Source of the DNA: Amycolatopsis aidingensis
GTDB taxonomy: Bacteria; Actinomycetota; Actinomycetes; Mycobacteriales; Pseudonocardiaceae
Reading direction: 5' to 3'
DNA length: 64,000 nt
Assembly (NCBI RefSeq): GCF_018885265.1
Contig: NZ_CP076538.1
Span: 2,330,001 to 2,394,000, forward strand
Of the stretch, positions 24,408 to 34,040 are shown one piece after another. The translations under genes were made by a program, and so were the position numbers. The notes beneath the pieces were generated by a model. That model was not told where the DNA came from. It saw only the letters and a program-made list of their open reading frames with translations, and did not search any database. Each line of letters starts with the position of its first letter. Position 1 is the stretch's first letter.

Positions 24408-26483
24408 TCAGGATGGATGGTTCGGGGTGGCCGAGCCGATCTGGTACCGGGAGGTCACGTTCTCGTACACCAGGTGCAACATCATGCCCACCTTCGAGTG
24501 CAGCAGGTTGTGGCAGTGGTCCATCCACAGGCCGATGTTGTTCGCGTGGAACGCGATCTCCCAGGTCTCGCCGACGTCCACGTTCACCGTGTCCAGCCAG
24601 ACCGGGCTGCCGGAGACCGGCTTCCCGTTGCGGCTCAGCACCAGGACCTTGTGCCCATGCAGGTGCATCGGGTGGCTGAAATGGCTGCGGTTCACGAATC
24701 GCACCTTGATCAGCTCGTCCTCCGCCGCCACGATCGAAGGGATATCGGGGAAAACCTCCCCGTTCACCGTCCACAGAAAGGTGAACTGGCCGTTGTAGAA
24801 CCCCGGCTTGTTGTCGAAGGTCTGGGTGAACGTGCGATCGAAATTACTTTCCGGGCCGAATGGCGTGTCCTTGGGTGTGCCGTAGCTGGTGAGATCGAAG
24901 TCGGGCTGGTCCGGCCGCGGAGTGACCTCGCCCGAGCCGTCCGGGCTGAGCAGCAGGCCACCGGAGAGGTCGAGTACGTCGGTCAGCCGGACCGGATGGT
25001 CCGGCATCATGAACTCGAGGTCGATCCGCCCGCCGCCGCCGAGTTCGAGCCGTCTGCCGGACAGCTCCGTCGGCTCGTGCACCGGCATCCCGTCCAGTGC
25101 GGTGACCCGGAACGAGGTGCCGTCCAGTACGAACTTCCGCGGCAGGCTGTCGGTGTCCAGCACGCGCAGCCGGACCGGGGTGCCGGGCTCGACCCTGCGG
25201 CGGTCCAGCCGGTCGGCCGTTCCGATCGCCCGCAGTGGCCCGCCGTCCAGCTGCCAGGAGTGAAACGGCACGAAAAGGTCCTGCACCGCGGGATCCAGCC
25301 CCCGTGGCGGAGCGATCACGAAGGCGCCGTAGAGTCCGCTGGCGATCGACTCCCAGGACTGCTGATGCGAGTGATACCAGTGTGTTCCGATGTTGGTGGC
25401 CCGGAACCGGTAGACGAACTCGCCCCCTGGCGGCACCGCGTCCTGGGTGACTCCGGGCACCCCGTCCATCGCGTTGGGCACGTCCAGCCCGTGCCAGTGC
25501 ACGGTGACGTTCGACTCGCGCAGCCGGTTGCGCAGGGTCACCTCGACCAGTTCGCCCCGGCGCACGGTGATCCGCGGACCGGGAACCTGGCCGTTGAAGG
25601 TCTTCCCCTCGACGACCCGGCCGGAGCTCAGCTCGATCCGGGAGTTCTGCGCGACGAGGGTGAACCGCCGGTCGGGCGGTCCCTTGCTGGGGTCGGTCAG
25701 GCTGTCCACGTCCACCGTGTCGGCGCCGAGACCGTGTTGTCCCGCGGCGTGCCCTGCGGGCGGTTCGTGCTGGCCCGCCATGTCCAGCTGGGCTGGCAGC
25801 ACGCTCTGCTCCGCCGAGCGCACCACCCAGCCGGACACCAGCAGGCAGGCGGCGATCGCGGTGGCGGACACCCGCAGTACCCGTTGCCCGGTTCCGCGCC
25901 GGGCAGGCACCTCGATCCGGGCCCGGCGGCGGCGCTGCCGCAACAGCAGCAGGCCGGTCCCGGCCAGCCACCCGAGGTGGGTCAGCACCGCGGTGTCCGC
26001 GAACGGCGGTGTCACCGGTTGCAGGTAACCGAGGTAGCAGGCGGGCAGCGCGCCGAGCGCCGCCGCCTGCACCGGCAGTACCAGCCGCGGTGCGGCCGCC
26101 CGGTCCCGCAGCGAGTCGTCCACCCTCGCCGTGCGATCGGGTTCCCTGATCCGGGCGAGCCGGAGCAGCCGCGGCACCGTGAGCACCAGTATCGCGCCGA
26201 ACGGCAGGAGCAGCAGCGGCACCGAGATGACGATCCGGTCGGCGGCGAACTCCCAGCCGTAGCTCGCCATTATCCCGATGGTGGCCAGCCTGCCGAGCAG
26301 GAACAGACCGGCGATCCCGAGGTACACCAGCCCACGCCGGGCCGCACGGGCGATGCCACGGCGGGTGTTCCTGCTCGCCAGCCTGCCGGCGTTGTAGCCC
26401 GCGATCGCGAGGAACACGAGCAGTACGAAGCCGAACATGCCGTCGTAGTTGAGGGTCGCCTCGAACAGCTCGGACGCGGACAT
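24408..26483 (-). CDS. Membrane-anchored multicopper oxidase
   Basis: 691 residues with an AGGAGG ribosome site. The first 225 residues hold about six membrane segments (near 15-33, 51-76, 84-104, 135-155, 161-181 and 203-222). The rest is a laccase-like ectodomain with the copper motifs in order: VHWHGLD, HWYHSHQQSWES, HPMHLHGHKVL and the type-1 Cys segment DHCHNLLHSKVGMM. All ligands are present, so it should be active, probably outside the membrane. Multicopper oxidases can oxidise phenols to radicals, giving quinones or biaryl coupling. The membrane fusion and its place in a polyketide operon suggest late oxidation during or after export. Confidence 0.9.
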   Translation of the reverse strand: MSASELFEATLNYDGMFGFVLLVFLAIAGYNAGRLASRNTRRGIARAARRGLVYLGIAGLFLLGRLATIGIMASYGWEFAADRIVISVPLLLLPFGAILVLTVPRLLRLARIREPDRTARVDDSLRDRAAAPRLVLPVQAAALGALPACYLGYLQPVTPPFADTAVLTHLGWLAGTGLLLLRQRRRRARIEVPARRGTGQRVLRVSATAIAACLLVSGWVVRSAEQSVLPAQLDMAGQHEPPAGHAAGQHGLGADTVDVDSLTDPSKGPPDRRFTLVAQNSRIELSSGRVVEGKTFNGQVPGPRITVRRGELVEVTLRNRLRESNVTVHWHGLDVPNAMDGVPGVTQDAVPPGGEFVYRFRATNIGTHWYHSHQQSWESIASGLYGAFVIAPPRGLDPAVQDLFVPFHSWQLDGGPLRAIGTADRLDRRRVEPGTPVRLRVLDTDSLPRKFVLDGTSFRVTALDGMPVHEPTELSGRRLELGGGGRIDLEFMMPDHPVRLTDVLDLSGGLLLSPDGSGEVTPRPDQPDFDLTSYGTPKDTPFGPESNFDRTFTQTFDNKPGFYNGQFTFLWTVNGEVFPDIPSIVAAEDELIKVRFVNRSHFSHPMHLHGHKVLVLSRNGKPVSGSPVWLDTVNVDVGETWEIAFHANNIGLWMDHCHNLLHSKVGMMLHLVYENVTSRYQIGSATPNHPS

Positions 26484-26513
26484 GGCGGACCTCCTGTCGG
26501 GAATGGACGGTTG

Positions 26514-26909
26514 TTACCCGGCGCTCGTGGTGGCTGACCCCGGGTAGTTCTCCGGGGTCAGCTGGGCGATGCTGCGCATCAACGAGTTCCGGAAGTGCTG
26601 CTGGAAGGCCTCCGGCGTCTTCGTGTCGCGCTTCTTGGCCAGGTAGGGGGCCAGCTTGGACTCCAGCTCGTGTACTCCCTGCTGTTGCCCCATATGCCTG
26701 CCGACATCCACCAGCGAACCCTCGTAGTGGATGACCCGGACCATGATGTCGTCCTTGATGAACACGGCGCTGCCAAGCAGCCTGCCGGTGACCTCTCCTT
26801 CGGCGTTGCGGATGACCGGGGTGCTGACCCGCTTGAAATCGGCGAAGATCTGCTCGATCTCGTCCTCGTATCCGGGCTGCACGTCATAGGTGATCGCGGC
26901 GTAGGGCAT
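26514..26909 (-). CDS. SchA/CurD-like polyketide-cluster protein
   Basis: 131 residues with an AAAGGAG ribosome site. The start MPYAAITYDVQPGYEDEIEQIF, given here as two halves MPYAAITYDV and QPGYEDEIEQIF, is characteristic of the SchA/CurD-like domain found in spore-pigment-type and pentangular aromatic polyketide clusters. The remainder has an alpha+beta pattern with the RVIHYEGSLVDVGRHM segment. It is thought to aid cyclisation or oxygenation; the exact reaction is not established. It lies between the acyltransferase and the multicopper oxidase genes. Confidence 0.82.
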   Translation of the reverse strand: MPYAAITYDVQPGYEDEIEQIFADFKRVSTPVIRNAEGEVTGRLLGSAVFIKDDIMVRVIHYEGSLVDVGRHMGQQQGVHELESKLAPYLAKKRDTKTPEAFQQHFRNSLMRSIAQLTPENYPGSATTSAG

Positions 26910-26934
26910 GTCACTCCTTTGTCGTTTCCGTTGC

Positions 26935-27966
26935 TCAACCGCGGAGTCCGGTGTCCCGCGGCAGGATCTGGTGGCCTTCTTCGCCGAGCCGCCGGACCGC
27001 CTTCCGTACCGATTCGCGATCGGCCTGCCCGGACGGGTCCCGCAGCCGCGCGGGCAACAGGGCGGCTGCCGAGCTGTGCCCCGCGGTGACCTTGGGATGC
27101 CGCCTGGTCAGTGCGCTGAGTCCTTGCCCAGGACCGGCCTCGAGCAGCAGCGCGTCCCTGTCCTCGAGCAGCAGGTCCAACGCTGGTCCGAAAAGGACCG
27201 GATCGGCGGGCTGAGTGGTCCAGAACAGTGGGTCGGTTGCCTGCTCGGCCCGCAACGGGCCGGGCCGGTACGCGGAGTACACCGGGATCCGGGGTGCACG
27301 CAGGGCGGTGGCTCGCCAGTGTGGTTCGGAACGCCCCGCGGCGGCCGCCACCATCGGGCTGTGGAAGCCCTGCTTCGCCTTGACCCGGCGACAGGTGATG
27401 TCCTTGGCGCGTAAGGAACGCTCCACCTCCGCGAGCTCGCCTTCCGGCCCGGCGAGCATGGTCTGCCTCGGCGCGTTCACCGCGGCGAGGGCGACCTGCC
27501 CGCCGAGGAACGGGTCGAGGTCGGCGGCCGAGGCCGCCACCGCCAGCATCCCGCCGGGCGGGGTGTCCGCCATGGTGTCGACGCGGTCGCGCATCAGCCG
27601 GATCCCGTCGGTGAAGTCGAAGACCCCGGCCAGCGTGGCGGCGGCCATCTCGCCGACGCTGTGTCCCAGCAGCGCGCACGGCCGCACGCCCCAGCTGAGC
27701 ACCAGGCTGCCGAGGGCACAGTTGACCGCGTACAGCAACGGCTGGGCGCGGGTCACATCGTCGAACGACCCGGAGGGTTCGGCGGAAAGCCACTCGGTGC
27801 GCAGGCGGTTTCCCTCCGGGCCGAGCAGTTCGAAGGCGGTGTCCATCAGTTCGGTGAACACGGCGGAATGTCCGTAGAGCCCGGCCGCCATCCGTGGATG
27901 CTGGGCACCCTGGCCGGGAAACAGCAGTGCCACGGGCAGGGCCGGGCCGCTGGTTTGGGTCATCAT
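26935..27966 (-). CDS. Stand-alone acyltransferase (malonyl-CoA:ACP transacylase-like)
   Basis: 343 residues from ATG 27966, overlapping the MFS stop (ATGA). FPGQGAQHPRM near 16-26, the nucleophile elbow GHSVGEMAAA near 100-109, and QGFHSPMV near 195 (the position that is HAFH in malonyl- and YASH in methylmalonyl-type ATs). Discrete ATs occur in type II clusters with non-acetate starters, where they load malonyl units, edit wrongly loaded acetyl-ACP, or move the starter. With the type I PKS and the KAS III-like protein in this cluster, a starter-handling role is likely but inferred. Confidence 0.85.
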   Translation of the reverse strand: MMTQTSGPALPVALLFPGQGAQHPRMAAGLYGHSAVFTELMDTAFELLGPEGNRLRTEWLSAEPSGSFDDVTRAQPLLYAVNCALGSLVLSWGVRPCALLGHSVGEMAAATLAGVFDFTDGIRLMRDRVDTMADTPPGGMLAVAASAADLDPFLGGQVALAAVNAPRQTMLAGPEGELAEVERSLRAKDITCRRVKAKQGFHSPMVAAAAGRSEPHWRATALRAPRIPVYSAYRPGPLRAEQATDPLFWTTQPADPVLFGPALDLLLEDRDALLLEAGPGQGLSALTRRHPKVTAGHSSAAALLPARLRDPSGQADRESVRKAVRRLGEEGHQILPRDTGLRG

Positions 27967-29441
27967 GCCTCCTTGGTGGCCGTGCGCGGCAGCCGGAACA
28001 GCAGCAGGACGATGAGTGCGCAGAGTGCGAGGTCGAACAGCAGGGTGAGCCGCATGGCGTCCAGGTGCCGCGCCTGGCTCGCCAGCTCCGGCGTACCGAC
28101 GAGGCCGAAGAACAGCGCCCCGCCCGCCGCCACCCCGAACGCCGAGCCGACCTGGCGGACCGTGGTGAAGACCCCGGCGGCGGATCCGGCCTCGGCGGGC
28201 GGCAACGCGGCGACCGTCATGTTCAGGATCGAGGTGCTGACCACGCCGATGCCTGCGCCGAAGGCCACCAGCCCGGCCGCCGTCGCGCCCTGGTCCAGCC
28301 GCACCCCGGAGCCGGCACCGATGACCAGCAGCAGTACGGCCATTCCCGCGACCATCGACGCCACGGCACCGAGCAGGGCATACCGGCCGAACCGCCTGGT
28401 CAGCCTGATGGCGACGAGGGAGGCTGCGGCCGTCCCGAAGGCCCAGGGGGTCATGGTCGTCCCGGTGCGCATGGGGGAGAGGTCGAGCCCGCTCTGCAGG
28501 AACACCGCGAAGACCAGGAAGAAACCGGTCAGCAGCGCGGCGACCAGGAAGTTGATCAGCAGGCCTGCGGCGAAGACCTGGTTGCGGAACAGGGCGAGCG
28601 GGATCAAGGTGGTCCGCCCCCGGCGTTCCCGCCCCCGTTCCAGGCCGAGGAACGCGGCCAGCGCCGGTACCGACGCGGCCACCGACACCCAGCACCACCA
28701 CGGCCAGCCCAGTTCCCTGCCGTACATCAGCGGGTGCAGGAGCAGCAGCAGGGCACCGGCGGCGAGCAGCACCCCGGCGAGATCGAGCCGGGTGTGCCCG
28801 CTGGGGCGGGAGGCGGGCACCGCGAACAGGGCGATCGCGCTGGCCAGCAGTCCCACCGGCAGGTTGACCAGGAAGATTGTCCGCCAGCCCCAGCCGAACA
28901 GGTCAGACTGGACGAGCACGCCGCCGAGGATCGGACCGCAGACGGTCGCCAGCCCGGCCACCACCGCGTACAGGGCGAGTGCCGGTTCGCGCCGCCGCGC
29001 GGGCACCATTACCCGGAACAGCGCGAGCACCTGCGGGCCCATGATCGCCGCCGCGACGCCCTGTAGCACCCGCGCGGCGACCAGCAGCTCGATGCTTCCG
29101 GCCAGGGCTGCGGCCGTCGAGGTGACCACGAAGGCCGCCACCCCACCGAGGAAGACCCTGCGGTGTCCGGCGATATCACCGAGCCGCCCGCCGGTGACCA
29201 GCAGCAGCGCGAACGGCAGGGTGTAGCCCGCCAGCACCCATTGCACGGCGCCGTAGCTGGTGCCGAGGTCGCGCTGGATATCAGGGACGGCGACGTAGAC
29301 GACGCTCACCTCGAAGAAGGTCATGAACGAAGCCAGCAACACCGCGAACAGGGCCAGCCGGGGGTGGGCAGGCACGGTCGCCGGGTCCCCCTCCGGTCCG
29401 GCCTTGACGGGGGAGGTCACCGTCTCCTTACCGGCACTCAT
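27963..29441 (-). CDS. MFS drug exporter, DHA2 (EmrB/QacA) type
   Basis: 492 residues from ATG 29441, overlapping the stop of the DUF1772 gene (ATGA). Fourteen hydrophobic segments. Motif A appears as GRLGDIAGHRRVFLGG near 83-98, and the antiporter motif C as AVVAGLATVCGPILGGVL near 160. Such proteins export antibiotics with proton exchange. Placed inside the polyketide operon, it is the obvious candidate exporter and self-resistance pump for the product. Confidence 0.92.
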   Translation of the reverse strand: MSAGKETVTSPVKAGPEGDPATVPAHPRLALFAVLLASFMTFFEVSVVYVAVPDIQRDLGTSYGAVQWVLAGYTLPFALLLVTGGRLGDIAGHRRVFLGGVAAFVVTSTAAALAGSIELLVAARVLQGVAAAIMGPQVLALFRVMVPARRREPALALYAVVAGLATVCGPILGGVLVQSDLFGWGWRTIFLVNLPVGLLASAIALFAVPASRPSGHTRLDLAGVLLAAGALLLLLHPLMYGRELGWPWWCWVSVAASVPALAAFLGLERGRERRGRTTLIPLALFRNQVFAAGLLINFLVAALLTGFFLVFAVFLQSGLDLSPMRTGTTMTPWAFGTAAASLVAIRLTRRFGRYALLGAVASMVAGMAVLLLVIGAGSGVRLDQGATAAGLVAFGAGIGVVSTSILNMTVAALPPAEAGSAAGVFTTVRQVGSAFGVAAGGALFFGLVGTPELASQARHLDAMRLTLLFDLALCALIVLLLFRLPRTATKEA

Positions 29442-29917
29442 ACCGACACCGCGCTCGCGGTGGCGTTCACGGTGACGGCAAGCAGGGCCAGCGTGGTACG
29501 CAACCGGTGCCAGCCGCGCCACTGCGGACGGGGATCGCGCCAGCCTGCCGGAATCGCGTTCGGATCGACGGCCACCAGCCTGCGGTTGATCGGTACGTTG
29601 GCCAGGTGGGAAACGCCCTGCACGCCCACCAGCAGCACCGCCGCCGCGAGAAAAAGCAGCCGCGCGGCCTGCCCAGGCGCCAGAAAAATCAGGCCGATAT
29701 CGGCGAACATCGCCCCGTTGACGATCAACGGCATCATCGGGTGGTAGCCCTTTCCGAGCTCACGATGCATTTCCACATAACGCCCGGCCGGTAGTTTCAT
29801 GAGTGCGGGCAGGACGCTGGCGGCGACCGCGTAGAAAACACCCGCGACGAGCCCGCTTCCGATGACGGCGATGATCGCCAGTACGGTCGCGACCGCATCG
29901 ACCATGGGCGTTCCCAT
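29438..29917 (-). CDS. DUF1772 membrane protein, anthrone-oxygenase-like (copy 2)
   Basis: 159 residues from ATG 29917; a second ATG at 29905 is equally possible on ribosome-site grounds. Four hydrophobic segments, GLVAGVFYAVAASVLPAL near 22-39, GKGYHPMMP, and SHLANVPINRRLVAVDPNAIP carry the same N-x-P-x-N pattern as the paralogue at 21.7 kb. Likely anthrone-type oxygenation of the aromatic product. First gene of the - strand unit that runs through the exporter, acyltransferase, SchA/CurD-like and multicopper oxidase genes. Confidence 0.82.
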   Translation of the reverse strand: MGTPMVDAVATVLAIIAVIGSGLVAGVFYAVAASVLPALMKLPAGRYVEMHRELGKGYHPMMPLIVNGAMFADIGLIFLAPGQAARLLFLAAAVLLVGVQGVSHLANVPINRRLVAVDPNAIPAGWRDPRPQWRGWHRLRTTLALLAVTVNATASAVSV

Positions 29918-30103
29918 CTCCTCGGTGTCTCATCCGGTGGTTCCGGATCGCTTCGTGCCGAGGCTGGCCACCCGGTCTCGAAACTCGATGGAGAGCCGCT
30001 GGTAGCCGATGCCGTTCCGGCTCCAGTTCACCTTCACCGGCCCCCGAGTCCCGGTTGCCAGCCTTTTCCGAAGCGGTTCCGGCAGCGAAGGAGGAACACG
30101 AAC
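29918..30103. promoter_or_regulatory. Divergent control region between the left arm and the minimal-PKS operon
   Basis: 186 bp between two divergent starts. It contains the direct repeat TTCACC-TTCACC near 30020-30031 and a TCGAAAC/TCGATGG pair near 29970-29983. Neither has the 11- or 22-bp spacing expected for SARP heptamers. An AAGGAGG ribosome site precedes the GTG at 30104. The location makes it the likely main promoter pair of the cluster. Confidence 0.4.
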
Positions 30104-30430
30104 GTGGTGCACAGGACGCTCATCGTCGCCAAGATGAAACCGGAGGACACCGATCGGGTCGCGGAGATCTGGGCCGAGTCGGACGCGACCGAGCTGCCGC
30201 ACCTGATCGGGGTCGACCGGCGGACGCTCTTTCGCTTTCACGGCCTCTATTTCCAGCTGGTGGAGGCGGAGGAGGACATCACCGAACGGCTGTACGCCGC
30301 GCGTAGCCACCCGCTTTTCCTCGACATCCACCACAAACTCGCGCAGTACATGACTCCTTACGACCCCAACTGGAAGGAGCCGAAGGACGCCATGGCCGTG
30401 CCGTTCTATTCCTGGGCGCGGGAGAAGTAA
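30104..30430 (+). CDS. TcmI-family polyketide cyclase
   Basis: 108 residues from GTG 30104 (a second GTG follows at once). The ferredoxin-like TcmI pattern is present: LIVAKMKPEDTDRVAEIWAES near 6-26, ELPHLIGVDRRTLFRFHGLYFQLVE with the conserved His residues, and the PYDPNWKEPKDAMAVPFYSW ending typical of WhiE ORFVII/TcmI proteins. Closes a late ring of the aromatic polyketide. First gene of the + strand core operon. Proteins of this family are typical of pentangular and tetracenomycin-type pathways. Confidence 0.93.
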   Translation: MVHRTLIVAKMKPEDTDRVAEIWAESDATELPHLIGVDRRTLFRFHGLYFQLVEAEEDITERLYAARSHPLFLDIHHKLAQYMTPYDPNWKEPKDAMAVPFYSWAREK

Positions 30431-30462
30431 GGCTTCAGCAGCAGCGGCGATGGGAGTGAGCA

Positions 30463-30894
30463 GTGACCGCGACGGTAGTGAGGAAGATCAGGGCGAGCGA
30501 GGTGCCTGCGAACCGGCGACGCGGCGGTGACGTGCGGGTCGTGCTCAGCCCCAAGACGGTCCAGGCGACCTCGGGGTTCGGCGGAACGGTCACCCTGGTC
30601 CCCGGTGAGTACATCTGCGAGCACTACCACCCGTACTCCGAGGAGTTCGTGCATGTGGTGCACGGCTCGGTGCTGATGCGGGTCGGTACCGAGGAGATCA
30701 CCCTCGAGCCCGGCGACGCGCTGATGGTTCCGGTCGGGGTGCGGCACCGGATGGAGAACCAGGGAACCGAGCGCGCCCACCTGGTCTTCCATCTGAGCCC
30801 GCTCGCGCCACGGCCGGAGCTCGGCCATGTGGACACCGAGACCCGGCCCGATGGCGAGCAGGAGTCCGCGCCGGAGGTGGGTGGACCGCGATGA
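30463..30894 (+). CDS. Cupin-domain polyketide cyclase (WhiE ORFII/CurC-like)
   Basis: 143 residues from GTG 30463. Cupin motif 1 is seen as [21 protein letters not shown] (written here in parts: [10 protein letters not shown] and [11 protein letters not shown]) near 48-68, and motif 2 as [17 protein letters not shown] near 84-100. The His/Glu metal ligands are kept. Cupins of this type in spore-pigment and pentangular clusters help fold or cyclise the polyketide, possibly with a metal. The KS-alpha start overlaps its stop (ATGA). Confidence 0.88.
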   Translation: MTATVVRKIRASEVPANRRRGGDVRVVLSPKTVQATSGFGGTVTLVPGEYICEHYHPYSEEFVHVVHGSVLMRVGTEEITLEPGDALMVPVGVRHRMENQGTERAHLVFHLSPLAPRPELGHVDTETRPDGEQESAPEVGGPR

Positions 30895-32162
30895 ACGACC
30901 GTGCCGTCGCGGTGACCGGAATCGGCGTGCTGGCCCCCGGCGGGATGGGCAGGGAGGCGTTCTGGGCGATGCTCACCGCGGGCCGTACCGCCACCCGCCG
31001 GATCACCGCCTTCGACCCGACCGACTTCCGCTGCCAGGTGGCGGCCGAGTGCGACTTCGACCCGCGTGCGCACGGGCTCAGCGCACGCGAGATCCGGCGC
31101 ATGGACCGGGGCGCGCAGCTGGCCGTGGTTGCCGCGCGGGAGGCGATCGCGGACAGCGGGCTGACCACGGCGGAGCTGATCCCGGAGCGGACCGCGGTGA
31201 CCGTTGGCAACGCCGTCGGCTGCACCGTCGGGCTGGAGCGAGAGTACACAGTGGTCAGTGACACCGGGCGGAAGTGGGTCGTGGACCACGAGTACGCGGT
31301 GCCCGAGCTCTACGACTACTTCGCGCCCAGCTCGCTGGCGCGCGAGGTCGCTTGGGACTGCGGGGCCGAGGGAGCCACCGCCGTGGTGTCCTCGGGCTGT
31401 ACCTCGGGCATCGACGCCCTCGGCTACGCCGCGCGGCTGATCTGGGACGGGACGGCCGAACGGGTCGTCGCAGGATCGACGGACGCCCCGCTCTCCCCGA
31501 TCACGGTGGCCTGCTTCGACGCGATCAAGGCCACCTCGACGTACAACGACCACCCGGAGGAGGCCTGCAGGCCGTTCGACGGCGACCGCAAGGGCCTCGT
31601 GCTCGGCGAGGGCTCCGCGATGTTCGTGCTGGAGGACGCCGAACTGGCCCGGCGGCGCGGGGCGCATGTGTACTGCACGATCGCCGGCTACGCGACCAGG
31701 GCCAACGGATACCACATGACCGGGCTGAAACCCGACGGGCGCGAGATGGCCGAGGCCATCCGGGTGGCGATGGACCAGGGCAGGCTCGACCCCGAGGACA
31801 TCGACTACGTCAACGCGCACGGCTCGGGCACCAAGCAGAACGACCGGCACGAGACCGCCGCGGTCAAGCGCAGCCTCGGCGAGCACGCGTACCGGGTCCC
31901 GATGAGCTCCATCAAGTCGATGGTCGGCCATTCGCTGGGGGCCATCGGTTCGATCGAGGTCGCCGCCTGCGCGCTGGCGATCGAGCACGGCGTCGTGCCG
32001 CCGACCGCCAACCTGCACGTCAAGGATCCGGAATGCGATCTCGACTACGTGCCGGTGACCGCGCGGGAGCACCGTACCGATGTGGCGCTGTCCGTCGGCA
32101 GCGGCTTCGGCGGGTTCCAGAGCGCGATCGTGGTGGCCGAGCCCGGAATGAGGAGACGATGA
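30891..32162 (+). CDS. Type II PKS ketosynthase alpha (KS-alpha)
   Basis: 423 residues. Active-site Cys170 lies in [14 protein letters not shown], with catalytic His in [14 protein letters not shown] (near 308) and in [11 protein letters not shown] (near 346). The C terminus [11 protein letters not shown] is canonical. Forms a heterodimer with KS-beta and extends the poly-beta-ketone on the ACP using malonyl units. The stop overlaps the KS-beta start (ATGA). Overall it resembles KS-alphas of pentangular/spore-pigment pathways in context (cupin, TcmI, SchA/CurD), though phylogeny was not computed. Confidence 0.96.
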   Translation: MNDRAVAVTGIGVLAPGGMGREAFWAMLTAGRTATRRITAFDPTDFRCQVAAECDFDPRAHGLSAREIRRMDRGAQLAVVAAREAIADSGLTTAELIPERTAVTVGNAVGCTVGLEREYTVVSDTGRKWVVDHEYAVPELYDYFAPSSLAREVAWDCGAEGATAVVSSGCTSGIDALGYAARLIWDGTAERVVAGSTDAPLSPITVACFDAIKATSTYNDHPEEACRPFDGDRKGLVLGEGSAMFVLEDAELARRRGAHVYCTIAGYATRANGYHMTGLKPDGREMAEAIRVAMDQGRLDPEDIDYVNAHGSGTKQNDRHETAAVKRSLGEHAYRVPMSSIKSMVGHSLGAIGSIEVAACALAIEHGVVPPTANLHVKDPECDLDYVPVTAREHRTDVALSVGSGFGGFQSAIVVAEPGMRRR

Positions 32163-33427
32163 CCGCACCACGGCAAGACGGCCCGGCCCCGGTGGTGGTC
32201 ACCGGGCTCGGCGTGATGGCGCCGAACGGCCGCAACGTCGAGGACTACTGGGCCTCGACCCTGGCAGGCAAGAGCGGCATCGACCGGATCACCCGCTTCG
32301 ACCCCGCCGGTTACCCGGTCCAGCTGGCAGGCGAGCTGCGCTCCTTCGACGCCGCCGAGTACGTGCCGAGCAGGCTGCTGATGGAGACCTCGATGATGAG
32401 CCATCTCGCGCTGGCCGCCGCCGACATGGCGCTGGCCGACGCGGAGGTCGTCCCCGCGCAGCTGCCCGAGTACGAGCTGGGTGTGGTCACCGCCAACGCC
32501 ACCGGCGGGGTGGAGTTCGGCCAGCGCGAGCTGCAGAACCTGTGGAGCAAGGGCCCGGACCACGTCGGCGCCTACATGTCCATTGCCTGGTTCTTCGCCG
32601 CCACCACCGGCCAGCTGTCCATCCGGCATCGTTTTCGCGGGCACTGTGGAGTCGTGGTCGCCGAGCAGTCGGGCGGACTGGACGCGATCGGGCAGGGCCG
32701 CAGGGTGCTCCGGCAGGACCACCGGCTGGTGCTGGTCGGGGGTACCGAGTCGGCGATGTCGCCCGCCGGCGTGGTCGCCCAGCTGCCCACCGGCAAGCTG
32801 AGCCCGCGCACCGATCCGACCCGGGCCTACCTTCCCTTCGACGCGGACGCGAACGGTTACGTACCCGGCGAGGGCGGGGCGATCCTGGTGCTGGAGGACC
32901 GCGACTCGGCGCTGGCCCGTGGCGCTGCCCGGCAGTACGGCGAGATCGCGGGGTACGCGGCCACCTTCGATCCCCGTCCCGGATCCGGTCGCCCACCCAC
33001 CCTGCGCAAGGCCGCCGAGCTGGCGCTCGCGGACGCCGGAGTCCCCGCAGGGGAGATCGACGTTGTGTTCGCGGACGCCTACGGCATCGCCGAACTCGAC
33101 CGGCAGGAGGCCGAGGCGATCACCGCGATCTTCGGCCCGTACGGCGTGCCGGTGACCGCGCCCAAGACCATGACCGGACGGCTCTACGCCGGTGCGGGCG
33201 GGCTCGATGTCATCACGGCGCTGCTGGCCGCGCGGGACGGTGTCATCCCGCCGACGATCAACGTGACCGAGACCGCGCCCGGATGCGAACTCGACCTGGT
33301 CCGGGAACGACCGCGGCCGTGCGAGGTGCGCACCGCGCTGGTACTCGGCCGCGGCCACGGCGGTTTCAACTCCGCGATGGTGGTGCGCGGTGCGCACCAG
33401 CAGGCAAAGGAAGGTGGAGACAACTGA
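32159..33427 (+). CDS. Type II PKS ketosynthase beta / chain-length factor
   Basis: 422 residues. The active-site Cys is replaced by Gln170 in [14 protein letters not shown], the hallmark of chain-length factors, which decarboxylate malonyl-ACP and set the size of the polyketide pocket. The upstream alternative start is excluded because it lies inside KS-alpha in another frame. ATGA overlap with KS-alpha and a 1-bp overlap with the ACP (TGATG) give tight coupling of the minimal PKS. Confidence 0.96.
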   Translation: MTAPRQDGPAPVVVTGLGVMAPNGRNVEDYWASTLAGKSGIDRITRFDPAGYPVQLAGELRSFDAAEYVPSRLLMETSMMSHLALAAADMALADAEVVPAQLPEYELGVVTANATGGVEFGQRELQNLWSKGPDHVGAYMSIAWFFAATTGQLSIRHRFRGHCGVVVAEQSGGLDAIGQGRRVLRQDHRLVLVGGTESAMSPAGVVAQLPTGKLSPRTDPTRAYLPFDADANGYVPGEGGAILVLEDRDSALARGAARQYGEIAGYAATFDPRPGSGRPPTLRKAAELALADAGVPAGEIDVVFADAYGIAELDRQEAEAITAIFGPYGVPVTAPKTMTGRLYAGAGGLDVITALLAARDGVIPPTINVTETAPGCELDLVRERPRPCEVRTALVLGRGHGGFNSAMVVRGAHQQAKEGGDN

Positions 33428-33684
33428 TGTCCGAATTCACGGAGCACGATCTCAGGCGGCTCATCCGGATCTCGGTGGGCGTCGACGACTCGGTCGACCT
33501 CGATTCCGACATCCTGGATGTCCCGTTCACCGAGCTCGGCTACGACTCCCTGGCCGTACTCGAGGTCGCGGGCCGGATCGAGAAGGAGTTCCCGGTGTCC
33601 ATCCCGGACGACGACGTCGCCGATCTGGAGACGCCGCGGAAGACCATCGACTACGTCAACAGCAAGCTGGCATCCACCGCGTGA
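33427..33684 (+). CDS. Type II PKS acyl carrier protein
   Basis: 85 residues. The phosphopantetheine Ser41 is in ELGYDSLAVLEVAGR. The rest is the usual acidic four-helix pattern with IPDDDVADLETPRKTIDYV at the end. Holds the growing aromatic polyketide and is the expected acceptor of the starter acyl group. Third gene of the minimal PKS. Confidence 0.96.
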   Translation: MSEFTEHDLRRLIRISVGVDDSVDLDSDILDVPFTELGYDSLAVLEVAGRIEKEFPVSIPDDDVADLETPRKTIDYVNSKLASTA

Positions 33685-33695
33685 AGGAGCCGCTC

Positions 33696-34040
33696 ATGCC
33701 AGAAGGAGACACCGGATTTCGCGCGCTGCTCAGGTTCGAGATCAACCCCGGGATGGAGGAGGCCTTCGAGCGGGAATGGCTTTCGGTGGGCCGCACCATC
33801 AGCGGCCATCCGGACAACCGTGGCCAGCTGCTGATGAAGAGCGGGGACGAGGAGGCGGTGTACTACGTCCTCACCGAGTGGAGCACCGAGCGCGCCTTCC
33901 GCGAGTTCGAGCACAGCGCGGTCCACGTGGAGAACCGGCGGCGGCTGCAGCCGTTCCGGCGTGGTGGCTGGATGAGCACGATGACGGTGGTGCACGCGCT
34001 GGCCGCGGCCGCCCCCGCCGGTACGGAGCGGGTGCCTTGA
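33696..34040 (+). CDS. ABM-domain monooxygenase-like protein 2
   Basis: 114 residues from ATG 33696 with an AAGGAG ribosome site. Ferredoxin-like pattern: FRALLRFEINPGMEEAFEREW near 8-28, QLLMKSGDEEAVYYVLTEWSTERAFREFEHS in the centre, then a basic RRRLQPFRRGGWM segment. Its position next to the minimal PKS matches ABM oxygenases of pentangular pathways. Alternatively a helper of cyclisation. It couples to the KAS III-like gene by a stop-start overlap. Confidence 0.8.
   Translation: MPEGDTGFRALLRFEINPGMEEAFEREWLSVGRTISGHPDNRGQLLMKSGDEEAVYYVLTEWSTERAFREFEHSAVHVENRRRLQPFRRGGWMSTMTVVHALAAAAPAGTERVP

Noticed and set aside
29960..30035. SARP heptamer repeats in the divergent region
   Set aside because: TCGA-type and TTCACC repeats are present, but not at 11- or 22-bp spacing and not placed relative to a visible -10; not claimed as an operator.
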